Positions 44,862 to 57,271 of a stretch of DNA of 64,000 nucleotides are shown in pieces (within the stretch, counting starts at the first letter, position 1; each line of letters opens with the position of its first letter). Under the pieces are notes generated by a model. That model had not been told where the DNA came from. It was given only the letters and a program-made list of their open reading frames with translations, and did no database searches. The position numbers and the translations under genes were made by a program. Origin of the DNA: Bicyclus anynana (lineage: Eukaryota > Arthropoda > Insecta > Lepidoptera > Nymphalidae); the NCBI RefSeq assembly GCF_947172395.1, contig NC_069097.1, forward strand, positions 16,290,142 to 16,354,141. The letters run 5' to 3'.

Positions 44862-47668
44862 TTAAAAATTTTCAACTCTTTCAGTTTTTATAATAACTGG
44901 TTGGAATTGATTTTCATCTTCATTTTCAAGTGATGGGGTCTTTGACGGTAAATCATCAATAAAAGTCAAGTCACGCTGTTTCGTTTTCCCATCAGTATTA
45001 GTTCCACTCAAGTGTTGAGAAGGAGCCGTTACAAAATTGCTCAACAAATATGTTGGCGGACTGTTGTCTGTCATTAATATGGAGTCAGGATGTATACTCC
45101 TAACAATTGCAGTCGATATGGCCAGTAATTGAGCCGCGGCATTTTGTTGTGTTGTTTGATTTTGTGGAGGTAGTATAAATTGCGGAGTTTGTCCATCTAA
45201 TGGAGTGATTAAAAATGGAGGTGTGAATGTGTTTTGTGATGTTGCCATGAATTGAGAGGTTGTTGCAATCGGTTGTGTTAGTAGAAATGTTGGTGAAGTA
45301 TTAGCTTTCGTAGCTAAGTCTGTTGCTGCTGTTTGTTTTAGAGAAGGCTTCTGTGATGATGCAGCAACTTGTTTCTGAGATGCTGCTACCACTTGTTTAG
45401 GTTTAGACACTCCTTTAACTTTTTCAGGATCAACTTTTCCTGTTTTTTTCACTCTCCACATCTTTGAACTGTCGTAATTCTGGAGGAATTCTGAATACTG
45501 ATCTTTGAATTTTACATTTTCAGGTTCTTTATTACTATTTATATAATAATCTATATTATCTTCTTCGTCATCTATAATCACTACGTCATCATCCACCTTA
45601 ACTTCTTTAATTGCATGTTTTGTATCCAACTTTTTTGTACTCAGTAAATCATCATTTTGTAGTAGACCTTCGAAATATTTACTAGTTCCTACCAAACTCC
45701 ATTGGATTTGATTTTCGATGTCATCTTCCTGCTTCTATAATAAATAATCTTATATTATAACTTCGATGGGACCATGTGAATTAATGAAAATATATAAGAT
45801 TGTTCATGAAAACCCTGGTAAATTCAAAGATTAAACGAGTTTTTTATTTATTAAGTGGCTGACTAATTAGTTATTCTTTTTAAAGAGTAATTGCACAAGT
45901 TTTTATAATAAGTTGTCACATAAAACCTCGGGCATGTCTTTCAAAAACTTCAAAGTTTTTATAAAACACAAGTTTATAGAAAAGTTGCATTGGTATTAAT
46001 GATTACATAAACGACAATATATAATATAATAACTTTTAAATGAAATGTATTAAATGACTGGCTACTCATATACTTATTGTTAAATGGTGAAAAACTAAAT
46101 AAGGAGAAACCTGGCTGAGTTTGTTGTGGGCTCTTCTCAGGCCGAGGCGCGTTTAGGAAACTAGAAATTTTAATTTTAAGTTTTCGACGAATTATTATCA
46201 CCATTATCGTATTATCTTTTAATATCAATACCTTACGTTTCGAAAGTGCGTGTAAACTAAGCCTAATTAAAATAAATGAATATTTACTAAGTTTTATACT
46301 TACTTGTGTAGTTTGAGGCTTGGGTTCTGCGGATATTTGATTTTCTATTATACAGATAATATCATCATATTTACTGATAATTTTTTCGTCATCTGGTATG
46401 ACAACTGTATCATCATAAGGACCGATCTGTAAAATTACAACCATACTTATAGATCTAAATAGCAAAAAAAATTTTAAATTATTAAAATTTAGAATTATTA
46501 ATTGAAATAAATTATTCATTTGTTTTGGAGATTATCGAAAACTCATGGTTGACCTACTAATTTAGAAATTCATGAAAAAAAGGTATGAAGAGATGTATAT
46601 CTTCAAAAAGTAACGGTCTCATCATAAAACTCAAGTTATGCATTCGTTTAAATCAGAAGAAACAGGTAAGGTAAGGTAAATTTCATAATTGAAATTGTTG
46701 CTTACGTTAATTGTCGGTAGAGCTGTAGTATTTATACGACTTTCAGAAATTTCATAAGGAGCGAAATGTTCAGAACACATCACACTGTAATCATTCGGTT
46801 CGAAATAAGGATCGCATTTCTCGCGGGCTATTATTTTAGTCCATTGTTTACGTATTACTCTTGGAACGGTGCGAATGCTGAAATAATATTTCAGTATTTA
46901 TAAGTGTATTATGAGAGGCAGGTGCTATTCCAGACTCAAGTTTTATCTTGATCCGTTCAGTCATTTTGTAAGTGTTTTTTACTTTTCTCTAATTTTTACT
47001 TTATTGTAAAGGGATGATAAAAGTGCATGTTTAATGGCAAAAATATAGCAACACAACATAATAAATATAAAATGGCTATCAAAATCAGAATAAACAAATT
47101 AAACCACGCAACCATGTTATGCTTCAAGCAATATCACGGGTGTTTTTCGATTTATTTATTTTTTTAGCGGACAGAATTAAAAAAGAAAATAAATTCAAAC
47201 ATTAAAATGTCTAAATTTGTTATACTCACTAATTTTATTACAAAAATATAAATCAATTAAAAAAATCAAATTAAACACGAAAAAGTTAAACTTCGTAGTT
47301 CGTACATAACCTAACATAAATATGTACACAGCCTTATCAAATGGCGAGCGCGGAACACAAAAACCACGCTGCAGCGCGGCCGAGCTTGACTCATTGGCTG
47401 AAATATCAAACACTGATTATTTTATCCAATAGGGAAACAGCATTGACCAATCAGTTAACTCGTCATTGCATAAAAGTCCGATTGTCTGTTCTGTGAGTTT
47501 AAATCAAATTATCATTGACATTGACAGTTGGAAATCAATGTTTTGATGTAGATTAAAGACGATGCAATTAGAAGAACATAACACTTACGTGATGAAGAAA
47601 AGCCCGGACTTCGCGGAATCTCCAGTTCTGTTTTGGCAGCAGTCGAACACACATTTATGATCAGACAT
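44862..47668 (-). CDS. THAP-A: THAP zinc-finger protein (four exons, 415 aa)
   Basis: Minus-strand exons: 47589-47668, 46706-46877, 46304-46426, 44862-45734. GT-AG introns, and codons join correctly (the first junction splits a Thr codon). The N-terminal THAP domain (residues 1-84) starts MSDHKCVFDCC, with C6 and C10/C11, W39, then C61-S-E-H64, and ends ALPTIN, matching the family's AVPTIF element. The rest is low-complexity, rich in Gln, Ser, Thr and Ala. It has SUMO-interaction-type motifs: VVII followed by DDEED (176-184), VVI flanked by Asp (92-94), and IICII after DD (107-111). A C-terminal IKTE (407-410) fits a SUMO acceptor. It is likely a nuclear sequence-specific DNA-binding protein, with no transposase domain. 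Its neighbour THAP-B has different intron positions, so a recent tandem duplication is unlikely. Confidence 0.87.
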
Positions 47669-48540
47669 GGCCGCCGCTGGAAGCAGCCCACGTCACTACT
47701 GCAACTCGCGGACCAATGGCGGCGGAGTGGAAAATGTGGGAATGTTGCCACGCTTTTATTTATATTTTTCCCCAAAATAAGTTATAATTACTTTTGTTAA
47801 TTGTTTAAAAATAAAGTAGTGGGTAGTATAATCGTATATTAATTACATAATATAGTTGTCATGTTCAATTGTTGTTCATAAACTACTACTATTACTATAA
47901 TACTACCTGCTTGTGTAAAGTAGTAGGTACTTACATACCGAATTACATTGTGTTACTTAATAAAACAAATATACAAATAAAACTCGGTAAGTATACACAG
48001 TTTTAAAACTGGAATAAAACATAATAATAAAGTGAGTACTTACCTACTTTTAATGTAGTTTTCATACTTACATGTATAACTCAATAACAAGTACATGTGA
48101 TTTTTAGAGAATTATGAAGTTCAAATTGGAACATACTATTTAAACACTTTGATTTTATTCATTGAGATCCTTCTGTACATAAATGTATTCTGTGGTAGAG
48201 GACATAAGGTAGAGCAGAGAGAAAAGTAGTGTTTTGCCTACAAGTGAAAATACATGCACATGTATTACAATGATTTAATACTTACGTGTCAAATATAGAA
48301 CCTCTTTTTCTGAAGTCGGTCAAAGATGTTTATTTTAATTAAACATTACTTAAACAACATTATATTAAAAGCACAAATACTTACTTGCAGCTGGTAACAT
48401 TCTGCTTAAATTGGGCACAGGAATTTCAACTTTATTGACCGAGTGATCAACCAATCATAAACGTACAGTTGCAAACAAAATCTGAACCATTGTTTTCCAT
48501 GTTACATTGTAATTATTATTACTTAATGCGTTTTCGATAA

Positions 48541-48705
48541 TGAGGCAATTTCATACACGTAGAGAATTAAGAAAATTCACAGGTAGATACTAATGAAGGT
48601 TTCCTCATCGTTTGAGATTCGTGATATTTAATTTAATGCACAGAACTGAAAAGTTGAAGGGGCATGCCCCGGACTGGGTTCTACTAATTCGAACCGGATT
48701 CATAT
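48541..48705 (-). mobile_element. SINE family A, decayed copy 5
   Basis: Keeps ACGTAGAGAATTAAGAAAAT, GGCATGCCCCGGACTGG and CATATCCACTG, but with several deletions. Confidence 0.6.
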
Positions 48706-49654
48706 CCACTGCAACAGTCCTTTTAGAACTTGACAGCAATCCCTAGTTTTTTATTATGTTTTAATTTTAATTCAAATAATGAAGATCCTAATCTCCATTA
48801 TTATACAACACAACGCCAGATATTGAGCACCTGTGACCTGGCCATCCCGACCTATTTGTGTTGAACTATTTGCCTACTTATTTTCCCTCCCTCATAGTAT
48901 GACGCATGGCTAGGCTAGGTAGGTAGACATTTCTATACGACTGCCTACGAGCCTTTGCAAGTCCGCGCTAAAAATACACGCTTTTATGTAGCTAGTACGT
49001 TTGTGTGATAGGGAATCGACGGCTTTTGTGTTCGCTTGATGCATAGCGCGCTGCACGGCTGACAGAAACATGTTTGTAAAAGAAAATAATACACTTTTTA
49101 GGAGTAGGTATAAAACCATTAGGTACTTATCACTTTTTAGTAGACACTTAGAGATAGAGTTGAGTAGTGAAGACTGTAGATCACTCCTATTTACCAAATG
49201 AATACTTACTGCTAACAATTAAAACAATATTGAGTATACTCAGTTATGTTGTACCTAGTTGAATTTTATTCTTAACAGGCAGACGCTCGCGACTTCGTCC
49301 ACACAATAGTACCTAGCCTTTATGTTGCTCAATGGCTCTATCTACCAGTAAAGGTCCCATTTAAACCGACTCAGCCGTTTCAGAGATTAGTTCAGACAGA
49401 CATACAGACAGAAAAATAATTTTACGATTGTGTTTTAGTATCGTTTAATAACTAGGCATAAGCGCTTGAGAAAACAATTAATCAAAATCGATTTAGAGAT
49501 AATAGATAGAATACCTATTGACATCAAACAAACAAACGCTTTTGTTATTATTATAATATTATTGTGCTGCACTGTACACGACCACAACAAAAACAAATAC
49601 ACGTGATATTCAAAATAATTCAAAATAGTAAATGCGACGTTGCCGCTCTACCCG

Positions 49655-49820
49655 TAGGTTCGAATCCGATCCGGGGCATATGTGTGTAACTTTTCAGTTA
49701 AGTACATTTTAAGAAATTCAATATTACGTGTCTCAAACGGTGAAGGCAAAACATCGTGAGGACACCTGCTTAGAAGAGAATTTTATTAATTATTATCTAC
49801 GTGTGTGAAGACTGACAATC
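49655..49820 (+). mobile_element. SINE family A, copy 6 (5' truncated)
   Basis: Starts near the B box (GTAGGTTCGAATCCGATCCG) and carries the body up to CTGACAATCCGCA. The A-box half is gone. Confidence 0.65.
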
Positions 49821-50282
49821 CGCAATCTATCTGATGAAATCAGCTATCTGCTATCCCATGACACAAGCTATGCTTACTTTGGGGCTAGATAGTAATAAAT
49901 ATTGATTATTTATTTATCCTTTGCAAAGATGCAAAACGTTTACAAATTCACCACTTATCAATCTTTCCAGATTGGAAGCTCATTAGGTATTCAACCGACT
50001 TCAAAAATATAGTATGCGAAAAATTACATCGTAGCTATCTGTGTGCACCTACCGATCGCTCGAACACGGTGCCTAGCCAAGCCAAGCGTGTTAATATATG
50101 CTGTTATAAAATCATTGGTTTCAAAAAAGAAAGTAGAAAGAGCTGCCTGAAAAACATTTTGTGAGATAAAAGGCTCTAACGATTAACTCAAATATTCACA
50201 GCACGTATTCACCAAGTAGTGAGTGCTATTAAAACTACGGCAGGCGCTGTATATGTTGACATCCACCGTCCGTTGTCAGCGC

Positions 50283-50710
50283 CAGTGGCGTAGCTTGGAC
50301 AAATCTACGTATGTTTTCTGTAGCGTGGGCAAAGACGCATCTGCGAGACCCCTTTTTTAACCGACGAATAAGTGGAGCAAGTCCTCATTTGTCAGATTTT
50401 GATCTTTTATATATGAATATAAGTTGTGGTAAGTATAGTCAGTCGTCCTATTATTATTATAAATTATAATCCTACGATCGCGTCACGGGACCACGACGAA
50501 CACGAACGTCACCTCGCGCTTGTATTAGAACGCTTAATATTTATTATAAACGCGAAAGTTTGTATGGATGTTTCGATGTTTGTTACTTTTTAACGTCGCA
50601 ACTACTCAACCGATTTGACTGAAATTTTAAATGAAAATGATAAATCTATGGTTTACCGAGATTGGCGAAAAACTGGCCGCACACTTCGCACACGGCTTGC
50701 TACGCCACTG
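50283..50710. mobile_element. hAT-like non-autonomous element (428 bp)
   Basis: Perfect 12-bp inverted termini CAGTGGCGTAGC (50283-50294) and GCTACGCCACTG (50699-50710). Flanking GTCAGCGC and GTCGGGGC match at 6 of 8, a plausible old 8-bp target duplication. The interior includes a LINE-tail scrap with AACTACTCAACCGATTTGAC. No transposase. Confidence 0.65.
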
Positions 50711-51966
50711 GTCGGGGCGCCGGCGCCGCGGGCGGAGGAAGTGGCATGGCCGCTACAAATCAGGCTTAATTAGCTTACGAGGCTTAACATCTATCCGACG
50801 GCTCTCTGTGAGCCGCCCGGGGCACTTGCTCGCTGCCAGCCGGCTGCTAACTCCGGGAGTACGTACTCTGGAACATTCGAAGCGAAACATCTCGCTCGCA
50901 GAGTTAGTTCGTGTGTTGTGAAGTTCGTACGAGCCGAACAACTTAGTGGTCGCACAAACTCAGTGTGCAGTTGTGGAGCAAGGAATTATATTGTTAAATC
51001 AGTTGCTTGAGTTTGTAGAGAACGATTTTCAAAAGCATGTACTTACATTATCATATTAAATAGTTAGCCTTAGACAATAATTAATCAAATTCATTTATTT
51101 TAGGTAGGTTTTTATTTAAAATAGAATAAAAGGTACCCAGGTTTTTACTTGATTTCATGAAAGCCTTCCATCTTATTGGTGACGTTATTTAGTTCCAGCG
51201 AGTAAAAGCTTCCCCGCAAAAGCTTTTAAAGCTATTGTCAGTAGGAAAAGTTTACATTTAAATGATGCTGTGCGAGTACGGTAAAAGATACTTGCATCAT
51301 TCAGTTTTGGTTTAGTTAGTATTATACTCGTGTACGGCCTAAGCCTTTATTTATTTACCGACCCACAGTTTGGGAAGGGAAGGTAGACAATTAATATTTT
51401 TCTCATCCTCCATATAAACCCTTGACTACCCTTTTTGTGCGTAGGTACCTGTTATCATTATTCTTTCTTGACGGTCTACTATAAGGCCAAGCCTCCTTCT
51501 GTGTGGGACATATATTATGGAGTTTAGGTTCACCGCGTTGCTCCGATGCGGGTTGGCGGGCTGATAATGTTCAATTCTTTATAAGATATTTGTACGTAAT
51601 GTATCGCTTATTTCACCAATTTCAATATCGTAATGTACGCACAATGCCGTAATGTAATATAAAACCTTTATCATCCGTCTAAAAACGAATGGTACTTTTC
51701 TAAATCTTCGCAAAGAGTTTTTATGTCAGAAAAGTGCTCAATATTTTATTAATAAAATTAACTTTGTGAGATAAAATATAGTTGGTTCGAGCTGCATTAT
51801 CGCCTCGGCTGTAATTTTCATCTTACCGCACTTAAATCGTAATGTACTATTACCGACCATATTAATAATAATAACGATAATGACCGGGACCACCAACTTC
51901 TCACCTCCGGACTGAGAACTTTTAAATGAAAATTTCCTAGAAGAAAGACAAATTCAGTAGTTCACA

Positions 51967-52035
51967 GGCCGACCCAGGGTTCGAGCCAGCACCTCGTGAT
52001 CCGAAAGCGCCGCTCACCACTGGAGCGACGAGGCA
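51967..52035 (-). mobile_element. tRNA-like SINE head
   Basis: On the minus strand, GCCTCGTCGCTCCAGTGGTG (A-box region) and GGCTCGAACCCTGGG (B box) have tRNA-like spacing. The acceptor stem is not conserved, so it is a SINE relic, not a functional tRNA. Confidence 0.45.
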
Positions 52036-53116
52036 CTACACTTGTGCTACCAACCTATTATAATTCTGTTGTCGACTGTAGGTACAGACTACTCGTACAT
52101 ACATCAAACGTAGAATACTTATACGCTGTTCCGGCTATAAAGCGGGATGTCGTAAAAATTAAAGTGAATTTTTTATCTCCGTATACAAATCTGCCGGGAC
52201 TTTGTTTATAATATGCAAAGTTAATTTCAGATGTAATTTAAACATGAGAAGGAAGTTCAATACAACGTTTGGTTTAGTACAGCGGGTAGACTTAGACGGG
52301 GCCACCGATAGAAGAGTGAGAGGAACGGAGTGCTGTAGGTATTACAGCTTCAGTATCTTGCCTAGTACTTTTTTATTTTGTCTATCTGTTCGTCCGACAA
52401 CAAATCTTCGATGTACAGAAATGTAACGTAGTGCGCTCGGCGCGACCGCGATAGCAATCGGCGGAACACGATTTCAATTTAGATTTTAGATGCTGCAGCT
52501 TGCGTCAGCGGCAGATGAGATATTAGTACTATGTAGTACTGATATAAAGTCTGTGACATTGTATCAAACGAGCACCTAATTAGACATCGTGAATACATCG
52601 TAGCTTCTGGTGTACACTGTATTGTGGAAGTATTCATACAGGAATTAAGACAGCCAGGCTAAGTAAATTGGTCGCAAACTGTAATTATTTATTTCTTTAT
52701 ATTTATTTAAAGTATTTGGGTGTACCTATTCACCATACACCCAAGAAAGTGATCTCTTTCTCAAAACATAAAAGTACGTAGATATTGGGTTATTGTCTTA
52801 AAAAAAATTCAGACGAATTGATAACATCCTCCTTTTTTGAAGTTGATTAGTAAATATCCACTTATTTCCTGGACTACACCACATCAATAAACATTGTATT
52901 CAATATCTAAGATATTGTTATATATTTACATTAATAAAAGAGTATACAAACGAAATAAAAAGCACAAACATTGACTAAGTATACGAAAGCATTGTCTGTC
53001 AGTTTGATACATTCGGTCAAGTTTACTTAAGAATCCATTAATTGGCTGTCTGTCTGTAGCTATGAGATCTCTGCCGATAGAGCCGTAGCAAATATTCCAC
53101 GTATCCATTATACAGG

Positions 53117-53168
53117 TGCGCCGAGCCCCCCGCGGCCCCCCGCAGCCCCCCGCAGCCGCCGGCCGCCG
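53117..53168. repeat. C-rich 10-bp tandem repeat
   Basis: Three units of GCCCCCCGC(A/G) with G, then CCGCCGGCCGCCG. Quadruplex-capable on the minus strand. Confidence 0.6.
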
Positions 53169-53607
53169 AACGTGTCTGGAATACATCTGGAGGAGCCCCT
53201 GAAGGCTAAATGTTGATCGAATGTCCGCCCGCGAGCGGCGCCCGCCGGCACATTACATCGCCTCAGCTGATTGCGCTCTCGACTGAAAAAGGTGAGGATA
53301 CTGTTAACCTTATTCCAACACAAACGATCGCAATGAATTGTTTAGGTATCTCTAACCTACGTACTTTGAACTTAGACTTGCTTCAGAAACGCAAATCGGT
53401 TTGTGTTGAATGTGAGTGTTGGTACACGCACGCACAGAATATAACAAGGCTATAGCTATCGCTTATAATTTCGTAGTCTCACTTGTAATAAAGTTTTTTC
53501 TTAGTTAATATTTTGTAAAGCAACAAATAAAAAATACCTATGAGCGGTAAAATATTTATCGTTAATGAGTACAAGAAAGTTGTCAGCGTAAGGTATCATC
53601 ATTATCA

Positions 53608-53893
53608 ACCCATATTCGACTCACTGCTGAGCTCGAATGTCCTCAAAGAACAAGAGGGCCAATAGTCCATCACGCTGGCCCAATGCGAATTGCACACAAA
53701 CACACGCAAATAATTAAGAAAATTCTCTGGTATGCAGGTTTCCTCACGATGTTTTCCTTCAGCATTTAAGACACGTAATATTTAATTTCTTAAAATGCAC
53801 ACAACTGAAAAGTTGGAGATGCATGCCCCGGACCGTATTTGAACCCATACAATCCGGAATCGAAGGTCATATTCACTGAGCGATCACGCCTCG
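53608..53893 (-). mobile_element. tRNA-derived SINE, family A copy 7 (near full length)
   Basis: Tail ATCAACCCATATTCGACTCA on plus at the left, body TTCTCTGGTATGCAGGTTTC, head ending CTGAGCGATCACG. The B box is degraded (TTTGAACCCATACAATCC). Confidence 0.75.
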
Positions 53894-54149
53894 TAAGGTA
53901 TAACTAATAGCTAAATATGTTCAGTATAAAACAAGAAGTCAGAGCCAATTCCAAAGTAGCACAGCTACATAATACATTGTTTTGCTCATCAAAAGCCAAA
54001 AATATTCTATTTCTGGATATTCCTCAATTGCGAGTTTTGACTGTACCTTTGATGAATGATGAGCAAGATAATAAAACGATAAATTGGATATCGAACCTGG
54101 GAACGTTATAGTACCGGGTTAAACTGAAGCAACGTCGTGAGGTCGTATG

Positions 54150-54245
54150 AGGCCCGAGTGACGGGCGCGGCTCAACCTGCATTACGCGCATTACGGCCGG
54201 ATTACGGGCGTATTACGGGCGGCTTACGGCGCCGCTTGACTGACG
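54150..54245. promoter_or_regulatory. GC-rich island with repeated ATTACG motif
   Basis: GCATTACGCGCATTACGG, GGATTACGGGCG, TATTACGGGCGG and CTTACGGCGCC follow one another at 11-12 bp spacing. GGATTA is the core for Bicoid/Otx-class homeodomains. Either a decayed GC-rich minisatellite or a clustered factor-binding region. Confidence 0.3.
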
Positions 54246-55484
54246 CGGCGCCCGGCGGATGCGGGGGTAGCTATTTAAATTGACTTATCGCCCTCCCACC
54301 CTGTTATGCAACCACCCTTATTGTAACGTATTCTTACGTGTTTACTGCGGTTCACTCATAACATCATTATCAACATCATATCTATTTTTAATGGCTATAG
54401 GCACAGGCCCTAAGCTGTAAATCGATTCGTAGACTGACACTGCTTCAGCGTGGGTTGGCTTAATAAACTGATATGATAACATTGAACTCAGTTACAGTAC
54501 GCATTAGCAGATGTGCCCGGTCGTGGCCTCTTCTTGTTAACATGCTCTTACTGTAAGGACGTGTATCTCATCAATCTTCTCAAATCCGCGAAAATACAAA
54601 AAAAAACTTTACAGAAGGAACACCTCAATATGTCGTAACGTTACTGAGAATTTCTTGGCATAAAGTAAGTTTCGTGCAAGCAAGCCAGCGTGGCTACTGA
54701 GTACAGTCTTTAGACCATAACATGTGAAACAAGCAGTGATATGTTCCATAAACATCCATAAACTGCTACAAGACGTGCGATATTAGATATTTCGCTATAA
54801 GATAAAGGGGCTGACAATCTATTTGTCATCCGCTTCACTCAGCTATTTGTTATTTAGAGCTCCCCCCGCCCCGCCCCGAGTGCGATACATCACCGCAATT
54901 TCATTACAGCACTTTACCTACAAAAACATCTGCACAATTTGTCTCCCCATTCGTGCTCAACAGCGGAAGCGTGTTATGCGTCGTATTACGAGCGCGGTAA
55001 GGGTCACAATGCCTGTGCGTACGCTGACGCGGCTAGTTAGGCTCAAGGTCGGCGATACGTCAGCGTCTCCTCTATCCTGTATCCGCATGAGCAGTTGAGC
55101 ACGCCGCCACTCGTTAGCGTAGTGAGGGCACGCTGTGACGGCGGCGGGATGTGTCATGTAGCAACGACCGGCACAATGTCGCCTCACTATACGTTTGCTT
55201 GAGTGCGTCAACCTTTGTTAGCAAATTATAAACACCTACCTATAGTTGCTTGTTTTTTTGGTAGAATCTGTTTTTCGAATTTGCCTTCAAATTGTCACTA
55301 TTAACAGATCCCATAAAATGCAATTATTTACTTTAAACGAACGTTAAACAGGCGAATAGATATTCCAATAATTTATTATTTTTATAGGTTAATATATTTT
55401 TTTAATGTTATAAAGTCTCTTTGTCTGGATCGAGCTGTGCTGAGTCTACAAGTCTCAAACACGCGTGCAATTCCATCATTCCAT

Positions 55485-55670
55485 CCATCTATACTAATAT
55501 TATAAAGCTGAAGAGTTTGTTTGTTTGTTTGTTAGCTTGAACGCGCTAATCTCAGGAACTACTGGCGCGATTTGAAAAATTCTTTCAGTGTTAGATAGGC
55601 TATATATTAATCCCATATTCTATGGGAACGGGCACCATGCGGGTGAAACAGCGCGCTAGTCGTATCATAC
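55485..55670 (-). repeat. Interspersed repeat, same family as 42954-43182 (reversed)
   Basis: Begins ATCTATACTAATATTATAAA, contains GTTTGTTTGTTTGTTAGC and GCGCTAATCTCAGGAACTAC, and ends GGTGAAACAGCGCGCTAGTC. Confidence 0.55.
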
Positions 55671-56105
55671 ATTCGGTCCTGAAGTATTAAAAATTACTAA
55701 GGTCAAGGTTATTTTGTTAGAATTTATGACTTTCACAATAACGAAGATTCATAAAAGCAATCAACTCTGCTCTCTTCTGCGCGACTGGATGACGTGTAGG
55801 TAGGTACTCGTACTGTGAATAATAAATGCTACCAAACATTTTCGTGTAACTTAATGGCAATGCAAATTCAAATTGCTTGCACTGCAAAAAATTATCAGCT
55901 GTCACGGAGAGCTAATTCTACAAGCCCTTATCCAACACTCTCTCACTCTGTCTTACTGTATTGAGAATAAATAGTCTCAAGTCAAAACTCTACATTATAA
56001 TCACATAGTATGGCTCATATTAGTATAGTGTATCTGTGTTACACGCGAGGGAGCAGTGAGATGCTGCAGGCGTATCGTCTCGCGCAACACGAGCACTTCA
56101 CGCGG

Positions 56106-56387
56106 CAGTGCCGGAGCGTGGCTCAGAATTAGTTGGGGAGACCTATAGGCGAGTTTTAAATCCCGAAAAACCTCTTTAGTTTTTGATTTACTCTACCATA
56201 AAGTATTTATTTTTTACTTTTGTTATTTCTGCAGTTTTCTTGTGTTTTTTCCCTGGGAAGCGCCACCCAGATTAAGTAATATTGTAGATTACTTTTTACA
56301 AATTTTTTGCTTGGACGCGTAAGGGGCCCTGTAGTCCCGGGGCCCCGTATCATTGATACGGTTGATACGGTGCTAGCTGCGCCCCTG
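56106..56387 (+). mobile_element. hAT-like MITE related to 32191-32464
   Basis: Starts CAGTGCCGGAGCGTGG and ends GCTAGCTGCGCCCCTG. Shares AGCGCCACCCAGATTAAGTA and GTATCATTGATACGG with the copies at 31-32 kb. Target duplication not clear. Confidence 0.6.
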
Positions 56388-57271
56388 GAGTGCGGAGACG
56401 TGTAGGTGCCCGCAGGTGCGCTCTCGCACGTGACGCGGACGGCGCTACGTGTACGTAATGGCTACTTGTACTGTGTATACTGGATTCTGTGGTACAACAA
56501 GAAGGCTCGGCGGACGTGAGGCTGAAGGCAATAAACAAAGCCAGTTCTGTTTGCGAACTCTGCCCTCGTAATGTACACTCGTGGAGGTACCCGCTATTGA
56601 GCGAATATCAATATTATTTCTTGACTCTAGCGGCATATTGCTCGTAGCACTTGGGGTTTTCGAGGAAGTATTTGACAGCTGCCTGGCGTACTGGGTAGTG
56701 ACCCTGCCTATTGCTTCCAAAGTTTGTTTCCCACAATTGGAATAATATTGTGAGATAAACATGTATGTATGTTTTCCGGTATCTCTCGATATCTCTTCTT
56801 TTATACAGAGGCCTGCCGTGTAGTAGGACGTACAACCGGCTAGTTGTTGTTGTTGTGAGAAGCTGCGCTGGCCCGGTGTTGTGTGCTGCTCTCGTAGTTA
56901 ACTAGTTTAGCTGTTGAAAGTTAACCTATTTATGTTGAGCAGCTGCGGGTCAGTGACAAGTGGTGCGGGCGGGGTGTGGGCGGGCGGGAGGTCGAGGGGC
57001 GCCGCGAGCAGGCGTGCCGGGAACTAGACCAGCGCTGATGAGGTCACGGCTGACCACGTGGTGCCACTACTTATTTCTATGTTATTATTAGTTGCTCATC
57101 ACAGTGATGATTTACGGATCCGGGACTTGGTTGCTAACTATAGACGTCCATCGGCTGTTCATGATGATGATACACATCTGATGATAAGTGGAAATCCATC
57201 GCTTACAATATAGCTACTGGGAGCATGCTGGGTTATCGCGTTATCAATCTGTTTCTCTTCTGTTTTGTGTG

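Larger units (their letters stand above)
47669..57271. other. Non-coding region between THAP-A and the 65-bp satellite
   Basis: Just upstream of THAP-A are CACGTCAC and a GACCAATGGCGGCGG block (CCAAT box with YY1-like core, 47711-47725), probably its promoter. Beyond that I see SINE copies, hAT-like elements, GC-rich tracts (53117-53168; G-rich 56962-57005) and LINE-like pieces, listed separately where clear. No protein-coding gene is supported. Confidence 0.5.

Noticed and set aside
40172..47668. THAP genes as P-element transposase relics
   Set aside because: Both proteins lack any transposase catalytic region after the THAP domain and have intact multi-exon structures.
50631..50921. 96-codon plus-strand ORF
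   Set aside because: It begins inside a hAT-like element and crosses its end, so it is not a natural gene.
51967..52035. A second tRNA gene
   Set aside because: A- and B-box-like words exist but the acceptor and anticodon stems do not pair. It is a SINE head.
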